From assembly GCF_014192115.1 (NCBI RefSeq), contig NZ_JACHXL010000001.1, positions 1 to 64,000 on the forward strand: a DNA stretch of 64,000 nt, written 5' to 3'. The position numbers were made by a program, and so were the translations under genes. This document shows, piece by piece, positions 54,291-63,164 of the stretch (position 1 is the first letter of the stretch; the number at the start of each line of letters is the position of its first letter). Source of the stretch: Psychrobacter luti. GTDB taxonomy: Bacteria; Pseudomonadota; Gammaproteobacteria; Pseudomonadales; Moraxellaceae. The notes under the pieces are model-generated. The model had not been told where the DNA came from and searched no databases. It worked only from the letters and a program-made list of their open reading frames with translations.

Positions 54291-55334
54291 TTGAAGACAT
54301 TTATAGCTCCTATGATTGCAAATATAGAAAATAACGAGCTGCGTCAGCAGTTGCAGCAAATCATCGACCAAAAAACTAAGCCGCTTGGCGCCCTTGGACG
54401 CTTAGAGACACTCGCTGTGCAGTTGGGTATGATTCAAGGGACGGTCACGCCAAAGATTGAGCAACCTCAAATTCGAGTGTTTTCTGCCGATCATGGCTTA
54501 ACCAAGCATGGCACATCTGCGTATCCTAGTGCCGTCACTGCACAGATGGTTTATAACTTTTTACAAGGCGGCGCGGCTATCAATGTCTTGGCACGTCAGC
54601 ATAACATTGCGCTAAAAGTGGTCGATGCTGGGGTAGATGCTGACTTTGCACCGCATGCACAATTAATCGATTATAAAGTCCGTCACGGTAGCCGAGATGC
54701 GTTGACAGAACCTGCTATGACTACAGCAGAGTGTTTAGCAGCATTAGAGAACGGCATGGCAGTGGTTAAAAGCGTAGCGGGCAATTTGCTGATTGTTGGG
54801 GAGATGGGCATTGGCAATACTTCAGCGGCAAGTTTATTGCTGGCAAGATTGGGCGATATACCGATTAATGATTGTATCGGTCGTGGTACCGGTCTTGACG
54901 ATGCAGGGTTACAACACAAGGCAAGTATTTTAACGCATGTGTTAGCGCGCCACCGTGAAGCAAAAGCGCCATTAGAAGTACTTGCTGCGTTGGGCGGGCT
55001 TGAGATTGCTATGATGGCAGGGGCATTGATTCAGGCCGCCAGTGAGCGTCGTATTCTCCTAATCGATGGCTTTATTGCCAGTAGCGCGTTGTTGGCTGCT
55101 GAGCGTCTAGTGCCCGGTGTTGCTCAATATGCTATATTTTCCCATCACTCGGTTGAACCAGGGCATGCACATTTATTAAAGCTTCTTAATGCTGAGCCAT
55201 TACTTAATATGGGTATGCGCCTAGGCGAGGGCAGCGGTGCAGCACTGGCGTATCCACTATTACAGTCAGCTTGTGCCATTATAAATGAGATGGCAAGTTT
55301 TAATGATGCAGGTATTAGTGGACAAAATAGCTAA
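54291..55334 (+). CDS. cobT: Nicotinate-nucleotide-dimethylbenzimidazole phosphoribosyltransferase CobT
   Basis: CobT activates the lower ligand of cobalamin to alpha-ribazole phosphate. The protein shows KPLGALGRLETLAVQLG, VFSADHGLTKHGTSAYPSAVTAQMV, GEMGIGNTSAAS and the C-terminal MGMRLGEGSGAALA with the catalytic Glu. The start is not certain. I use a TTG at 54291 spaced well from an AGGGTGG site. A GTG at 54282 or the ATG at 54312 are alternatives, and all give about 341-350 residues, the normal size. cobS overlaps its stop by one base. Confidence 0.93.
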   Translation: MKTFIAPMIANIENNELRQQLQQIIDQKTKPLGALGRLETLAVQLGMIQGTVTPKIEQPQIRVFSADHGLTKHGTSAYPSAVTAQMVYNFLQGGAAINVLARQHNIALKVVDAGVDADFAPHAQLIDYKVRHGSRDALTEPAMTTAECLAALENGMAVVKSVAGNLLIVGEMGIGNTSAASLLLARLGDIPINDCIGRGTGLDDAGLQHKASILTHVLARHREAKAPLEVLAALGGLEIAMMAGALIQAASERRILLIDGFIASSALLAAERLVPGVAQYAIFSHHSVEPGHAHLLKLLNAEPLLNMGMRLGEGSGAALAYPLLQSACAIINEMASFNDAGISGQNS

Positions 55335-56221
55335 TGTCACAATTATCAAAAAAGCCATTAAAACAGCTATTAAATCAACCAGAGCCGCCACAGCAATCAT
55401 CGTCTAAACCAAGCGTTGGTCAATTTGTAAAGCATGAATGGCGTCTATTATTAGTGGCGGTACAATTTCTAACGCGCCTGCCTGTACCGCAATTTGCCAA
55501 TTACAATCCGCAGTGGTTGCACCAGAGCAGCCGTCATTTCCCTGCAGTAGGTTTATTTGTTGGACTGCTTTGCGCTGGCGTATTTTGGCTAGGTAATATC
55601 TTATTTACGCCATTAGTCGCAGCAGTGATGAGTACAGCTTTTGGGATTAAGCTCACTGGCGCGTTTCATGAAGATGGACTTGCCGACAGTTGCGATGGGC
55701 TTGGCGGTGGTCTGACCCGCGAGCGTACGCTAACGATTATGAAAGACTCACGTTTAGGGACTTATGGAGTTTTGGGTTTGGTTTCAGCGCTACTGCTTAA
55801 AATCAGCTTGCTTACCGCAATGCCACTATCAGTTGCCATTGTTGCACTCATCATTGGGCATACGGCATCGCGCTTATTATGTATTAGCTTACTGGCGCTA
55901 TTGCCTTACGGTGGCGAGATTGAGCATGCTAAAGCCAAGCCAATGGCGCAGCAGCTGACGCCCTTCCAAGGGCTATTGAGCAGTGGTTGGTTGCTATTGG
56001 CTGGCGTGCTCGTTATGCTTTTGTTTCCAAATACCGTGCAGCAGATTGGTATGTGGCAATGGCTATTGGCTTTATTGCTAGGTATCGTAGCGACAGACCA
56101 TATGCGGCGCTTATTATACAGACGATTAGAGGGTTATACGGGTGATGGTTTGGGTGCCACGCAGCAGCTGAGTGAGATTGCTATTTATATTGGACTTGCT
56201 GCTTCTATACCGCTTATCTGA
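55334..56221 (+). CDS. cobS: Adenosylcobinamide-GDP ribazoletransferase CobS
   Basis: An inner-membrane enzyme that joins adenosylcobinamide-GDP to alpha-ribazole (or its phosphate) to finish cobalamin assembly. The 295-residue protein has about six hydrophobic segments and the family motif FHEDGLADSCDGLGGG, followed by IMKDSRLGTYG. It has an extra polar N-terminus of about 30 residues (QPEPPQQSSSKPS). It overlaps cobT by one base, so translation is probably coupled. The phosphatase gene follows 37 bases later. Confidence 0.95.
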   Translation: MSQLSKKPLKQLLNQPEPPQQSSSKPSVGQFVKHEWRLLLVAVQFLTRLPVPQFANYNPQWLHQSSRHFPAVGLFVGLLCAGVFWLGNILFTPLVAAVMSTAFGIKLTGAFHEDGLADSCDGLGGGLTRERTLTIMKDSRLGTYGVLGLVSALLLKISLLTAMPLSVAIVALIIGHTASRLLCISLLALLPYGGEIEHAKAKPMAQQLTPFQGLLSSGWLLLAGVLVMLLFPNTVQQIGMWQWLLALLLGIVATDHMRRLLYRRLEGYTGDGLGATQQLSEIAIYIGLAASIPLI

Positions 56222-56258
56222 TATAAAAGTCATGGTCAAAATAGGATACTAACAGCAA

Positions 56259-56828
56259 ATGATATTTCATATTTGGCGCCATCCAAAGCCAATTGCAGCT
56301 AATGGGTTTTGCATCGGACAGACTGATGTTAGTGTCGATAAACGCAAACTTAAACGCCTTGCTAATAAAATACAACGCTTTGTCCGTCTACATCAATTAC
56401 CAAAAGTAATTTGGGTCAGCCCGCTACAGCGCTCATTAAAAGTCGGTCAGATACTGGCGCAGCACGGCTTTCAATATTATGTCGCCCCTGAGCTTGCAGA
56501 GATTGATTTTGGTAATTGGGATGGTCAGCCTTGGGTACAAATACCCAAACAAGAGATTGATAACTGGTGTAATAACTTTGCTGAATTTGCACCCAAGGGC
56601 GGCGAAAGTTTACAGCAGTTATTTGAGCGTGTGGAGAACTGGTTAAATGAGATTGCTAGGCAAAATAGCAGTCATAAACGAATATTGGTCGTCGGCCATG
56701 CAGGCTGGATAAATGCTGCCAGTATAATAGTCGCTGGGCAAGAGGTGCCAAAGATAGCCGCTAAATGGCCGCGACCTGTAAATTACTTAGAATATCGTCA
56801 ACTAGATTTTTATCCGAAAAAAAACTGA
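56259..56828 (+). CDS. Histidine phosphatase, probable alpha-ribazole phosphatase (CobC)
   Basis: A 189-residue histidine-phosphatase-fold protein. The catalytic His lies in WRHPKP (the usual motif is RHG, and here Pro replaces Gly), with a second His in LVVGHAGWIN and the Arg of VSPLQRSLKVGQIL. The acid residue is in LAEIDFGNWDG. Its position after cobT and cobS points to removal of the alpha-ribazole 5'-phosphate (CobC). The CobU/CobP kinase needed between them is not in the window. The substrate is inferred from context. Confidence 0.82.
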   Translation: MIFHIWRHPKPIAANGFCIGQTDVSVDKRKLKRLANKIQRFVRLHQLPKVIWVSPLQRSLKVGQILAQHGFQYYVAPELAEIDFGNWDGQPWVQIPKQEIDNWCNNFAEFAPKGGESLQQLFERVENWLNEIARQNSSHKRILVVGHAGWINAASIIVAGQEVPKIAAKWPRPVNYLEYRQLDFYPKKN

Positions 56829-56852
56829 CCATTCATAATGGCCAGTTTTTTG
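56817..56852 (+). terminator. Terminator of the cob gene group
   Basis: AAAACTG/CAGTTTT and CCATT/AATGG form a stem with one internal mismatch, followed by T residues. It overlaps the last codons of the phosphatase gene. Confidence 0.75.
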
Positions 56853-56952
56853 GATAATTTTTTTCAATAACATAGTTTTTCAATAACAAGCTCTTCTAAA
56901 CACATATCTTTCTTAAATAGGTGGTTTTTATAAATGCCTCAATAAAAATCTC

Positions 56953-57177
56953 TTAAGCGATCTTATCAAACCAAGCTTTATTGTCTTTAGGGCTCATAGA
57001 ATCAAAACTAATATAGATACCTTCGTCATCTAAAGTCGCGTACCAGTGATCATTGTTATTACCCGTCAGCACTTGAAAGTATTTATTATTAACAATTCTA
57101 CCAACAGTATATATCTCGCCTTTTGAGTAAAACGCGTTACCCTTAATACATATTAATTTGTCATCAGTATTTATCAT
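56953..57177 (-). CDS. Small protein of unknown function, SH3-like pattern
   Basis: A 74-residue protein with alternating hydrophobic residues (DKLICIKGNAFYSKGEIYTVGRI) that suggest a small beta-barrel of SH3-like type, as in several phage and mobile-element proteins. No signal peptide is seen. The start at 57177 has only a weak GGGA site. It is isolated between cob genes and rplI. I do not recognise the family, and it could be a chance ORF, though composition looks coding. Confidence 0.55.
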   Translation of the reverse strand: MINTDDKLICIKGNAFYSKGEIYTVGRIVNNKYFQVLTGNNNDHWYATLDDEGIYISFDSMSPKDNKAWFDKIA

Positions 57178-57396
57178 ATTATCCCATTTTTTTCATAAGC
57201 ATATAAATATACGAATATAGGATAGCAACTGGGCTAATGCTATTAAAGATGACTTTATAAGCAGTAATTTATTATTAAGTATAAGTTGTACAGGTGTTTT
57301 ATTACCAAGTATCGCTCTTATATACTATTGTAAATTTTATTATAAACAACGTATAAATCCGAAATGCCTTATCAATACTAAATAATTTGCCAAACA

Positions 57397-57428
57397 AAAA
57401 AGCCAGCAACATGACGTTACTGGCTTTT
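57397..57428 (-). terminator. Terminator of the rpsF-rpsR-rplI operon
   Basis: AGCCAGCAAC pairs with GTTACTGGCT with one mismatch around a five-base loop, and on the minus strand a T run follows. It lies 20 bases past the rplI stop. Confidence 0.85.
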
Positions 57429-57448
57429 CTTTAGACTCGTACTAAATA

Positions 57449-57958
57449 TTACTCTTCAGAATAATCTTCGTTCTCGTCTTCAACTTCTTCTGCTGAATCT
57501 TGGTTGTCGCCATCTTCTGAAAGAATGGTTACTAAAATGCTAGCAGTAACGTCGTGGTGTAGCTGAATATCAACATTATATTCGCCAACTTGACGTAAAG
57601 TGCCTTCAGGTAGCTTGATTTCAGCACGGTCAACTTCTAGACCTGAGTTAGTCAATGCTTCAGCGATATCGCGAGTACCGATAGAGCCGAATAGCTTGCC
57701 TTCGTCACCTGATTTAGCGCGCATGATAACATTAACGTCAGTTAATGCGTCAGCACGTTCTTGAGCGACAGCTACTTCTTTTGCTTCTTCAGCTTCAAGC
57801 TCAGCACGACGTGCTTCGAACTTTTCAATGTTAGCTGCAGTAGCAGGTAGTGCTTTACCCAAAGGGATAAGAAAGTTACGTCCGTAACCTGGTTTCACAT
57901 CGACAGTTTCACCGAGTTTACCAAGGTTGACGATACGCTGTAACAAAATAATTTGCAT
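57449..57958 (-). CDS. rplI: 50S ribosomal protein L9
   Basis: A 169-residue L9 protein. The N-terminal domain ([32 protein letters not shown]) and long connecting helix are typical. The C-terminal domain ends in an extra acidic tail of about 20 residues ([13 protein letters not shown]) that E. coli L9 (149 residues) lacks. It is third in the rpsF-rpsR-rplI order. Confidence 0.97.
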   Translation of the reverse strand: MQIILLQRIVNLGKLGETVDVKPGYGRNFLIPLGKALPATAANIEKFEARRAELEAEEAKEVAVAQERADALTDVNVIMRAKSGDEGKLFGSIGTRDIAEALTNSGLEVDRAEIKLPEGTLRQVGEYNVDIQLHHDVTASILVTILSEDGDNQDSAEEVEDENEDYSEE

Positions 57959-57984
57959 GAGTCATTCCTAGTTAAAGTTAACGG

Positions 57985-58215
57985 TTAACCCTGATGGTTA
58001 TCAGTGTATGGAAGTAGCGATAAATAACGAGCTTGCTTGATAGCAGTCGCTAGTTGACGCTGATACTTAGTAGACGTACCGGTAATGCGGCTTGGTACGA
58101 TTTTACCATTATCACTGATATACTGTTTTAGCAATTCAACATCTTTATAATCGATGTGAGTGATGCCTTCAGCAGTGAAACGGCAGAATTTGCGACGGCG
58201 ATAGAAACGTGCCAT
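57985..58215 (-). CDS. rpsR: 30S ribosomal protein S18
   Basis: A 76-residue S18 protein with [25 protein letters not shown] and the basic [27 protein letters not shown]. The ATG is preceded by AAAGGAGA. It lies between rpsF and rplI. No priB gene is present between rpsF and rpsR, unlike in E. coli. Confidence 0.97.
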   Translation of the reverse strand: MARFYRRRKFCRFTAEGITHIDYKDVELLKQYISDNGKIVPSRITGTSTKYQRQLATAIKQARYLSLLPYTDNHQG

Positions 58216-58231
58216 GAGTATTCTCCTTTAA

Positions 58232-58636
58232 TTAGTCTTCACTGTGGTCGTTGTCGTCACTGTCGTTTTCACGACTGTCAGGACGACGAGTAGTTGCTTT
58301 GCGTGCGCGTTTTTCATCGGCATTCTTGGCTAACTGCGACTCTTCAGTGACAGCATCGTCACGGCGCATAACTAGACTACGAATGATCGCGTCGTTATAA
58401 CGGAATAATTCTTCAAGTTCAGCTAAAGTCTCACCGTCAGTTTCAATGTTGAAAAGAACGTAATGAGCTTTGTGAATCTTGTTGATTGGGTAAGCCAGTT
58501 GACGGCGGCCCCAATCTTCTAGACGATGGATTGCACCGCCGTTGTCTTGAACTAACTTGATATAGCGTTCAACCATGCCGACCACTTGGTCGCTTTGGTC
58601 TGGGTGTACAAGTAACACCAGTTCGTAATGTCGCAT
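58232..58636 (-). CDS. rpsF: 30S ribosomal protein S6
   Basis: A 134-residue S6 protein ([46 protein letters not shown]). The C-terminal end is a charged tail rich in Arg, Asp and Glu ([15 protein letters not shown]), similar to the acidic tail that carries added Glu in E. coli. The ATG at 58636 follows AAGGAG. It is first in its operon. Confidence 0.97.
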   Translation of the reverse strand: MRHYELVLLVHPDQSDQVVGMVERYIKLVQDNGGAIHRLEDWGRRQLAYPINKIHKAHYVLFNIETDGETLAELEELFRYNDAIIRSLVMRRDDAVTEESQLAKNADEKRARKATTRRPDSRENDSDDNDHSED

Positions 58637-58762
58637 TATGACTCCTTACGGATTAGTAGCTATTAACCCTATGTTAATAGCAAGGAGATTTATAAGGTAA
58701 GCCCAAATTTTATCGAATTCTATAAAAACAATAGGGGATAAGCTTAGTTTATAAAGCGCCGT

Positions 58763-58791
58763 ATTATAACAGTAGTCAGTGCTTAACACAA
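58763..58791 (-). promoter_or_regulatory. Probable promoter of the rpsF operon
   Basis: On the minus strand a perfect TATAAT (58763-58768) lies 17 bases from TTGTGT (58786-58791), a half match to the -35 box. It would start transcription about 120 bases before rpsF. Confidence 0.5.
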
Positions 58792-58854
58792 AGGTTAATC
58801 ACTAAGCAGCTGTCAATAAACAATAAAAGCAGCAAATACTGCTCTACTAATAAA

Positions 58855-58882
58855 AAAGCAGCGCCTAAACGCCACTTTTTAA
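58855..58882 (-). terminator. Weak terminator of the RDD protein gene
   Basis: AAAGCAGCG and CGCCACTTT pair with two mismatches. On the minus strand a T run follows. It lies about 65 bases past the stop of the RDD gene. Confidence 0.45.
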
Positions 58883-58946
58883 TATAACTTTATGATATTT
58901 ATAATAATTTGTTTATAACAAGGCTATAAATTAATTATTAAGTTAA

Positions 58947-59930
58947 TTATTTTACTTTTGGCTGTTTAATCAATTGGCTGCTATCTGCTTTTACCACTAA
59001 GGTTTTAGCAAGTTTGTCATGCCAACCGATATTTTCATGACTCTTTGATGCCATATAGTAATGAACAATAATGACCACAAACCCTAAAAAGCTGGTAAAC
59101 GAAAACAACAAGTTATAAATAATGAACAATAGCAGGGTACGCATGCCGATAAGCTTGATAAAAGACGGCAGGCGATGCGTTGTTTGATCGACGACGCGAA
59201 TACCGGTAATCAGCTTACCGAGTGATTGCCCACGTAAGGTAATAAACACCAGTTGCAGTGCAAACAAACCAAATACCATCACTTGTGACATCATCAAGGT
59301 GCTGCTTGGAATACTTTCCATCAGCGTCATTGAGTACTGATAAGCGACGTCCATATCTTGGATATTTTGAAACTTGGTATAATCCACATCCATTTTGGTT
59401 AATGCCATGACTAGCGGAAAAATCGCTAATACATATAGTAAAGCATTAAGTGCCGTCGCTAATACTCGCGACATAATAGGCGCAAGCACAACATTACCTA
59501 CGACTTTATCGTTGTCGGAAATCTTTTTGGTGCCAGACTTGTTCAATGACACATTATTATTTGGCTTGTATTGACGATTGGTTGTCATGTCCACTTTGCT
59601 GTTTTTAGCATTTTCTGCTGGACGTTCAGGCTTACCATATAATCTGTCTAGCGATACGGCTTTGTCGTCTTGATTAGTGCCGCTAGCAGAATCTTCTGGA
59701 AAGATAGTGACATTATTAATAATAGAATCGTTATTATCTGTCGTCGCTATAGGAATAGGACGGTAGTAAGTCTGATTGTTGGTTAAGTTACCGACACGCT
59801 GCCACTGATCTAAGCCTTCATGCCATATCAAATCATCTAATACGACTTCGCCAGAGGTGAGCATGATATTGAGCTGATCCAAAGTGTATGGACCGGCTTG
59901 TACGTTATTTCGAGCAAGGAAAATCTGCAT
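58947..59930 (-). CDS. RDD-family membrane protein with N-terminal GYF_2 domain
   Basis: A 327-residue inner-membrane protein. The N-terminal ~55 residues match the GYF_2 pattern (IFLARNNVQAGPYTLDQLNIML, IWHEGLDQWQRV), probably a cytoplasmic binding domain. A polar linker follows to about 145. Then comes an RDD domain with about four hydrophobic segments and the motif GQSLGKLITGIRVVD, ending with WHDKLAKTLVV. RDD proteins have been linked to transport and salt tolerance, but their role is not settled. It lies alone between rpsF and ppsA. Confidence 0.88.
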   Translation of the reverse strand: MQIFLARNNVQAGPYTLDQLNIMLTSGEVVLDDLIWHEGLDQWQRVGNLTNNQTYYRPIPIATTDNNDSIINNVTIFPEDSASGTNQDDKAVSLDRLYGKPERPAENAKNSKVDMTTNRQYKPNNNVSLNKSGTKKISDNDKVVGNVVLAPIMSRVLATALNALLYVLAIFPLVMALTKMDVDYTKFQNIQDMDVAYQYSMTLMESIPSSTLMMSQVMVFGLFALQLVFITLRGQSLGKLITGIRVVDQTTHRLPSFIKLIGMRTLLLFIIYNLLFSFTSFLGFVVIIVHYYMASKSHENIGWHDKLAKTLVVKADSSQLIKQPKVK

Positions 59931-60188
59931 AATTGCCTACATAGTTAGTCATATCTCAAGTCACTTTTTATGAGTAGCTGCTTCTAAAGAGCAGTCTTTA
60001 AGGAGATGTTTTTAAAAATCTATCTTTAAAAATTTAAAAAACCATCTGCAATAAACTGTCTTCAAAGCTACTTTTAAGTCACTTTTGGTAATACATTATA
60101 TTAGGGTCTATTTGAAAAAATCAAACAGACCCTAATGATTATATTTTACATGACGATGTGAATTAACGCTGTGACTGAACGTTACGGC

Positions 60189-62573
60189 TTACTTCGCTTC
60201 TTCACCCGCTAAGAAGAACCAAGTATCTAACACTGAGTCAGGGTTTAATGATACTGAGTCGATACCTTGTTCCATGAGCCAGTAAGCAAGATCTGGATGA
60301 TCTGATGGGCCTTGACCACAAATGCCAATGTATTTGCCAGCTTTATTACAAGCCTCAATCGCCATAGATAATAGCTTCTTAACCGCAGGATCACGCTCAT
60401 CAAAGAGATGTGATACGATACCTGAGTCACGGTCTAGACCAAGTGTTAACTGGGTCAAATCGTTTGAACCGATTGAGAAACCATCGAAGTGCTCTAGGAA
60501 CTCATCTGCTAATAAGGCGTTAGTTGGTAGCTCACACATCATGATAACGCGTAGACCATTTTCGCCACGTTTTAAACCATTTTTCGCTAGCAACTCGATG
60601 ACTTCTTTGGCTTCGCCAACAGTACGTACGAATGGAATCATAATCTCGACGTTAGTCAGACCCATCTCATCACGTACGCGTTTCAATGCTTTACACTCAA
60701 GCTCGAAACAGTCACGGAAGTTATCAGAAACGTAGCGGCTAGCACCACGGAAACCAAGCATTGGGTTTTCTTCTGATGGCTCGTATAATTTACCGCCAAG
60801 CAAGTTAGCGTATTCGTTTGATTTAAAATCAGACATACGAACGATCACTGGCTGATCCATAAAGGCAACAGCTAGGGTTGAGATGCCTTCGACCAATTTA
60901 TCAACATAGAAATCAACTGGTGACGCATAACCGGCGATACGCTCATTGATAGCTTGGGCGATTTCACGTGGTAAGCTATTCATGTTCAGTAAGGCTTTTG
61001 GATGCACACCAATCATACGGTTAATAATAAACTCAAGACGCGCAAGACCAATACCTTCGTTTGGCATTTGGGTAAATGAGAAGGCGCGATCTGGGTTACC
61101 AACGTTCATCATTACTTTGAACGCAAGCTCTGGCATAGATTCAACAGAGTTGGTTTGTACTTCAAAATCAATCTGACCTTCATAAATAAAGCCAGTATCA
61201 CCTTCGGCACAAGAAACGGTTACGTCTTGACCATCAACCAATAATTCAGTGGCATTACCACAACCAACGATAGCTGGAACACCAAGCTCACGAGCGATAA
61301 TAGCAGCATGACAGGTACGACCACCACGGTTGGTGATAATAGCAGAAGCACGCTTCATGACTGGTTCCCAATCCGGATCCGTCATATCTGATACCAATAC
61401 GTCGCCGTCTTGTACTTTGTCCATCTCGTTTAGGTTGCTAACGATACGTACTTTACCAGCACCAATACGTTGACCGATTGAACGACCTTCGCATAGGATT
61501 TTAGCATCACCAGTATTAATGATATAACGTTCCATGACATTGCTGTCTTGGCGGCTCTTAACGGTTTCTGGACGTGCTTGAACGATAAAGATTTCACCGC
61601 TATCGCCGTCTTTTGCCCACTCGATATCCATCGCTTGACCGTAATGCTTTTCAATAGTCATCGCTTGTTTAGCAAGTGAATTCAGCTCTTCAGTCGATAA
61701 AGAGAACTGCATGCGGTCTTGTTTTTCAACATCGACAGTTTTTACTGATTTAGTGGTGCTACCTTCATCACCATAAATCATTTTCTTATGCTTGCTACCT
61801 AGGTTGCGACGGATAATCGCAGGTTTACCGTTAGCAAGTAATTGTTTTGATACGTAGAATTCATCTGGGTTAACCGCGCCTTGCACGACCATTTCACCCA
61901 GACCGTAGCTTGAGGTAATAAAGACCACTTGATCAAAACCACTTTCGGTATCTAGCGTGAACATAACGCCTGCAGCGCCAGTTTCTGAACGTACCATACG
62001 CTGAACGGCAGCAGATAGCGCAACACCTTCGTGCTCAAAACCTTTATGCACACGATAAGAGATAGCACGGTCGTTATATAGAGAGGCAAATACTTCTTTA
62101 ATCGCAATCAGAACGTTATCAATGCCGCGAATGTTCAAGAAAGTTTCTTGCTGACCAGCAAATGAAGCATCTGGCAAATCTTCAGCAGTAGCAGAAGAAC
62201 GTACCGCAACCGCGATGTCTTCGCCGCCACTCATGGTTTCAAATGACTGACGCACTTCTTGCTCAAGGTCACTTGGCAGCTCTTGCTCAATAATCCAAGT
62301 ACGGATTTTTTTACCCGTTTCGGCAAGCTTGTTGACATCATTAACGTCAAGCGCTTTAAGCTCGTTGTTGATTTTGTCCAATAAGCCTGTTTCTGTCAAA
62401 AAACGATTGAACGCATTTGAAGTGGTCGCAAAGCCACCTGGAACGCTGACACCCAAATCAGATAGATGGCTGATCATCTCGCCAAGCGAGGCATTCTTGC
62501 CGCCAACCATATCAATGTCATCTTTTCCTAGCTGATCAAGATTGATTACAAGTGCTGTAGATTGCGCTGCCAT
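60189..62573 (-). CDS. ppsA: Phosphoenolpyruvate synthase
   Basis: PpsA makes PEP from pyruvate and ATP, the entry to gluconeogenesis. The 794-residue protein has the N-terminal nucleotide-binding domain ([15 protein letters not shown] and [19 protein letters not shown]), the phosphohistidine domain with the catalytic His in [15 protein letters not shown], and the C-terminal PEP/pyruvate barrel ending [11 protein letters not shown]. The length is typical. The ATG at 62573 follows a CTGGAG site. ppsR is divergent across 591 bases, so the two may be controlled together. Confidence 0.98.
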   Translation of the reverse strand: MAAQSTALVINLDQLGKDDIDMVGGKNASLGEMISHLSDLGVSVPGGFATTSNAFNRFLTETGLLDKINNELKALDVNDVNKLAETGKKIRTWIIEQELPSDLEQEVRQSFETMSGGEDIAVAVRSSATAEDLPDASFAGQQETFLNIRGIDNVLIAIKEVFASLYNDRAISYRVHKGFEHEGVALSAAVQRMVRSETGAAGVMFTLDTESGFDQVVFITSSYGLGEMVVQGAVNPDEFYVSKQLLANGKPAIIRRNLGSKHKKMIYGDEGSTTKSVKTVDVEKQDRMQFSLSTEELNSLAKQAMTIEKHYGQAMDIEWAKDGDSGEIFIVQARPETVKSRQDSNVMERYIINTGDAKILCEGRSIGQRIGAGKVRIVSNLNEMDKVQDGDVLVSDMTDPDWEPVMKRASAIITNRGGRTCHAAIIARELGVPAIVGCGNATELLVDGQDVTVSCAEGDTGFIYEGQIDFEVQTNSVESMPELAFKVMMNVGNPDRAFSFTQMPNEGIGLARLEFIINRMIGVHPKALLNMNSLPREIAQAINERIAGYASPVDFYVDKLVEGISTLAVAFMDQPVIVRMSDFKSNEYANLLGGKLYEPSEENPMLGFRGASRYVSDNFRDCFELECKALKRVRDEMGLTNVEIMIPFVRTVGEAKEVIELLAKNGLKRGENGLRVIMMCELPTNALLADEFLEHFDGFSIGSNDLTQLTLGLDRDSGIVSHLFDERDPAVKKLLSMAIEACNKAGKYIGICGQGPSDHPDLAYWLMEQGIDSVSLNPDSVLDTWFFLAGEEAK

Positions 62574-63164
62574 GATAACTCCAGAAAATAAGGTTATTTA
62601 GTAAAGATTATAATGGTCGATTATACCCCTATATTTGGATAATTTCGATACCTAGAACCAAAAAATTCGTCAAAAAGATACAAATTGTGGGGATTGCTAC
62701 ATATTTGGGAGCCAAGAAGTAAATATTTGTCTTTTAGAATATATTGAAAATGGAAATGTGACAGATCTTATTAATCTATTCACAACAGCTAATGTCCTAT
62801 AAAGCGTCTAAAATTTGCTTAAAGCAGTTTTAAAATTTGCTTCTATATCTATATATAGGTGACCATCGAATTACTGATTTAAAAGTGAGGTTTGTCTTTA
62901 TGCTAATTTTTATACAAAGGCTTCTAAGTGTACGCCTGTAACATTGATTTCTATTAGACCGCTATTATGCGTATAATATAGCGCATAGATATGTTTAGGA
63001 CGCGGTCATGCTACTTAACAACTAATAATTATTAATGAGCATGGTGAATTTGTTATAAGAATTTTTTATTATAAGTTGTTATAAACGACTATTAAGAGTC
63101 GATTGAAGATTTTTCAGCGCTAAGCAACAGCGATTATTGAGGTTTTAACTAAGGTGTGCACGTT
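62574..63164. other. Divergent promoter region between ppsA and ppsR
   Basis: A 591-base gap with no supported ORF. It holds the palindromic promoter-like element at 62961-62987 and several TTATAA repeats at 63050-63085. No catabolite-activator (CRP) site of consensus quality was recognised. Confidence 0.5.
62961..62987 (+). promoter_or_regulatory. Palindromic promoter-like element upstream of ppsR
   Basis: A perfect TATAAT (62972-62977) sits between the inverted arms TATGCG (62966-62971) and CGCATA (62982-62987). A second pair, GCTAT (62961-62965) and ATAGC (62978-62982), is nested in. A repressor bound here would block the -10 box. It lies about 190 bases before ppsR. No strong -35 box is seen. 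Confidence 0.4.

Larger units (their letters stand above)
58637..58946. other. Intergenic region upstream of rpsF
   Basis: A 310-base gap containing the probable rpsF promoter (58763-58791) and a weak terminator of the RDD gene (58855-58882). No small ORF is supported. An S6:S18 mRNA-binding structure, known in other bacteria, could lie between 58637 and 58760 but I could not define one. Confidence 0.45.
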
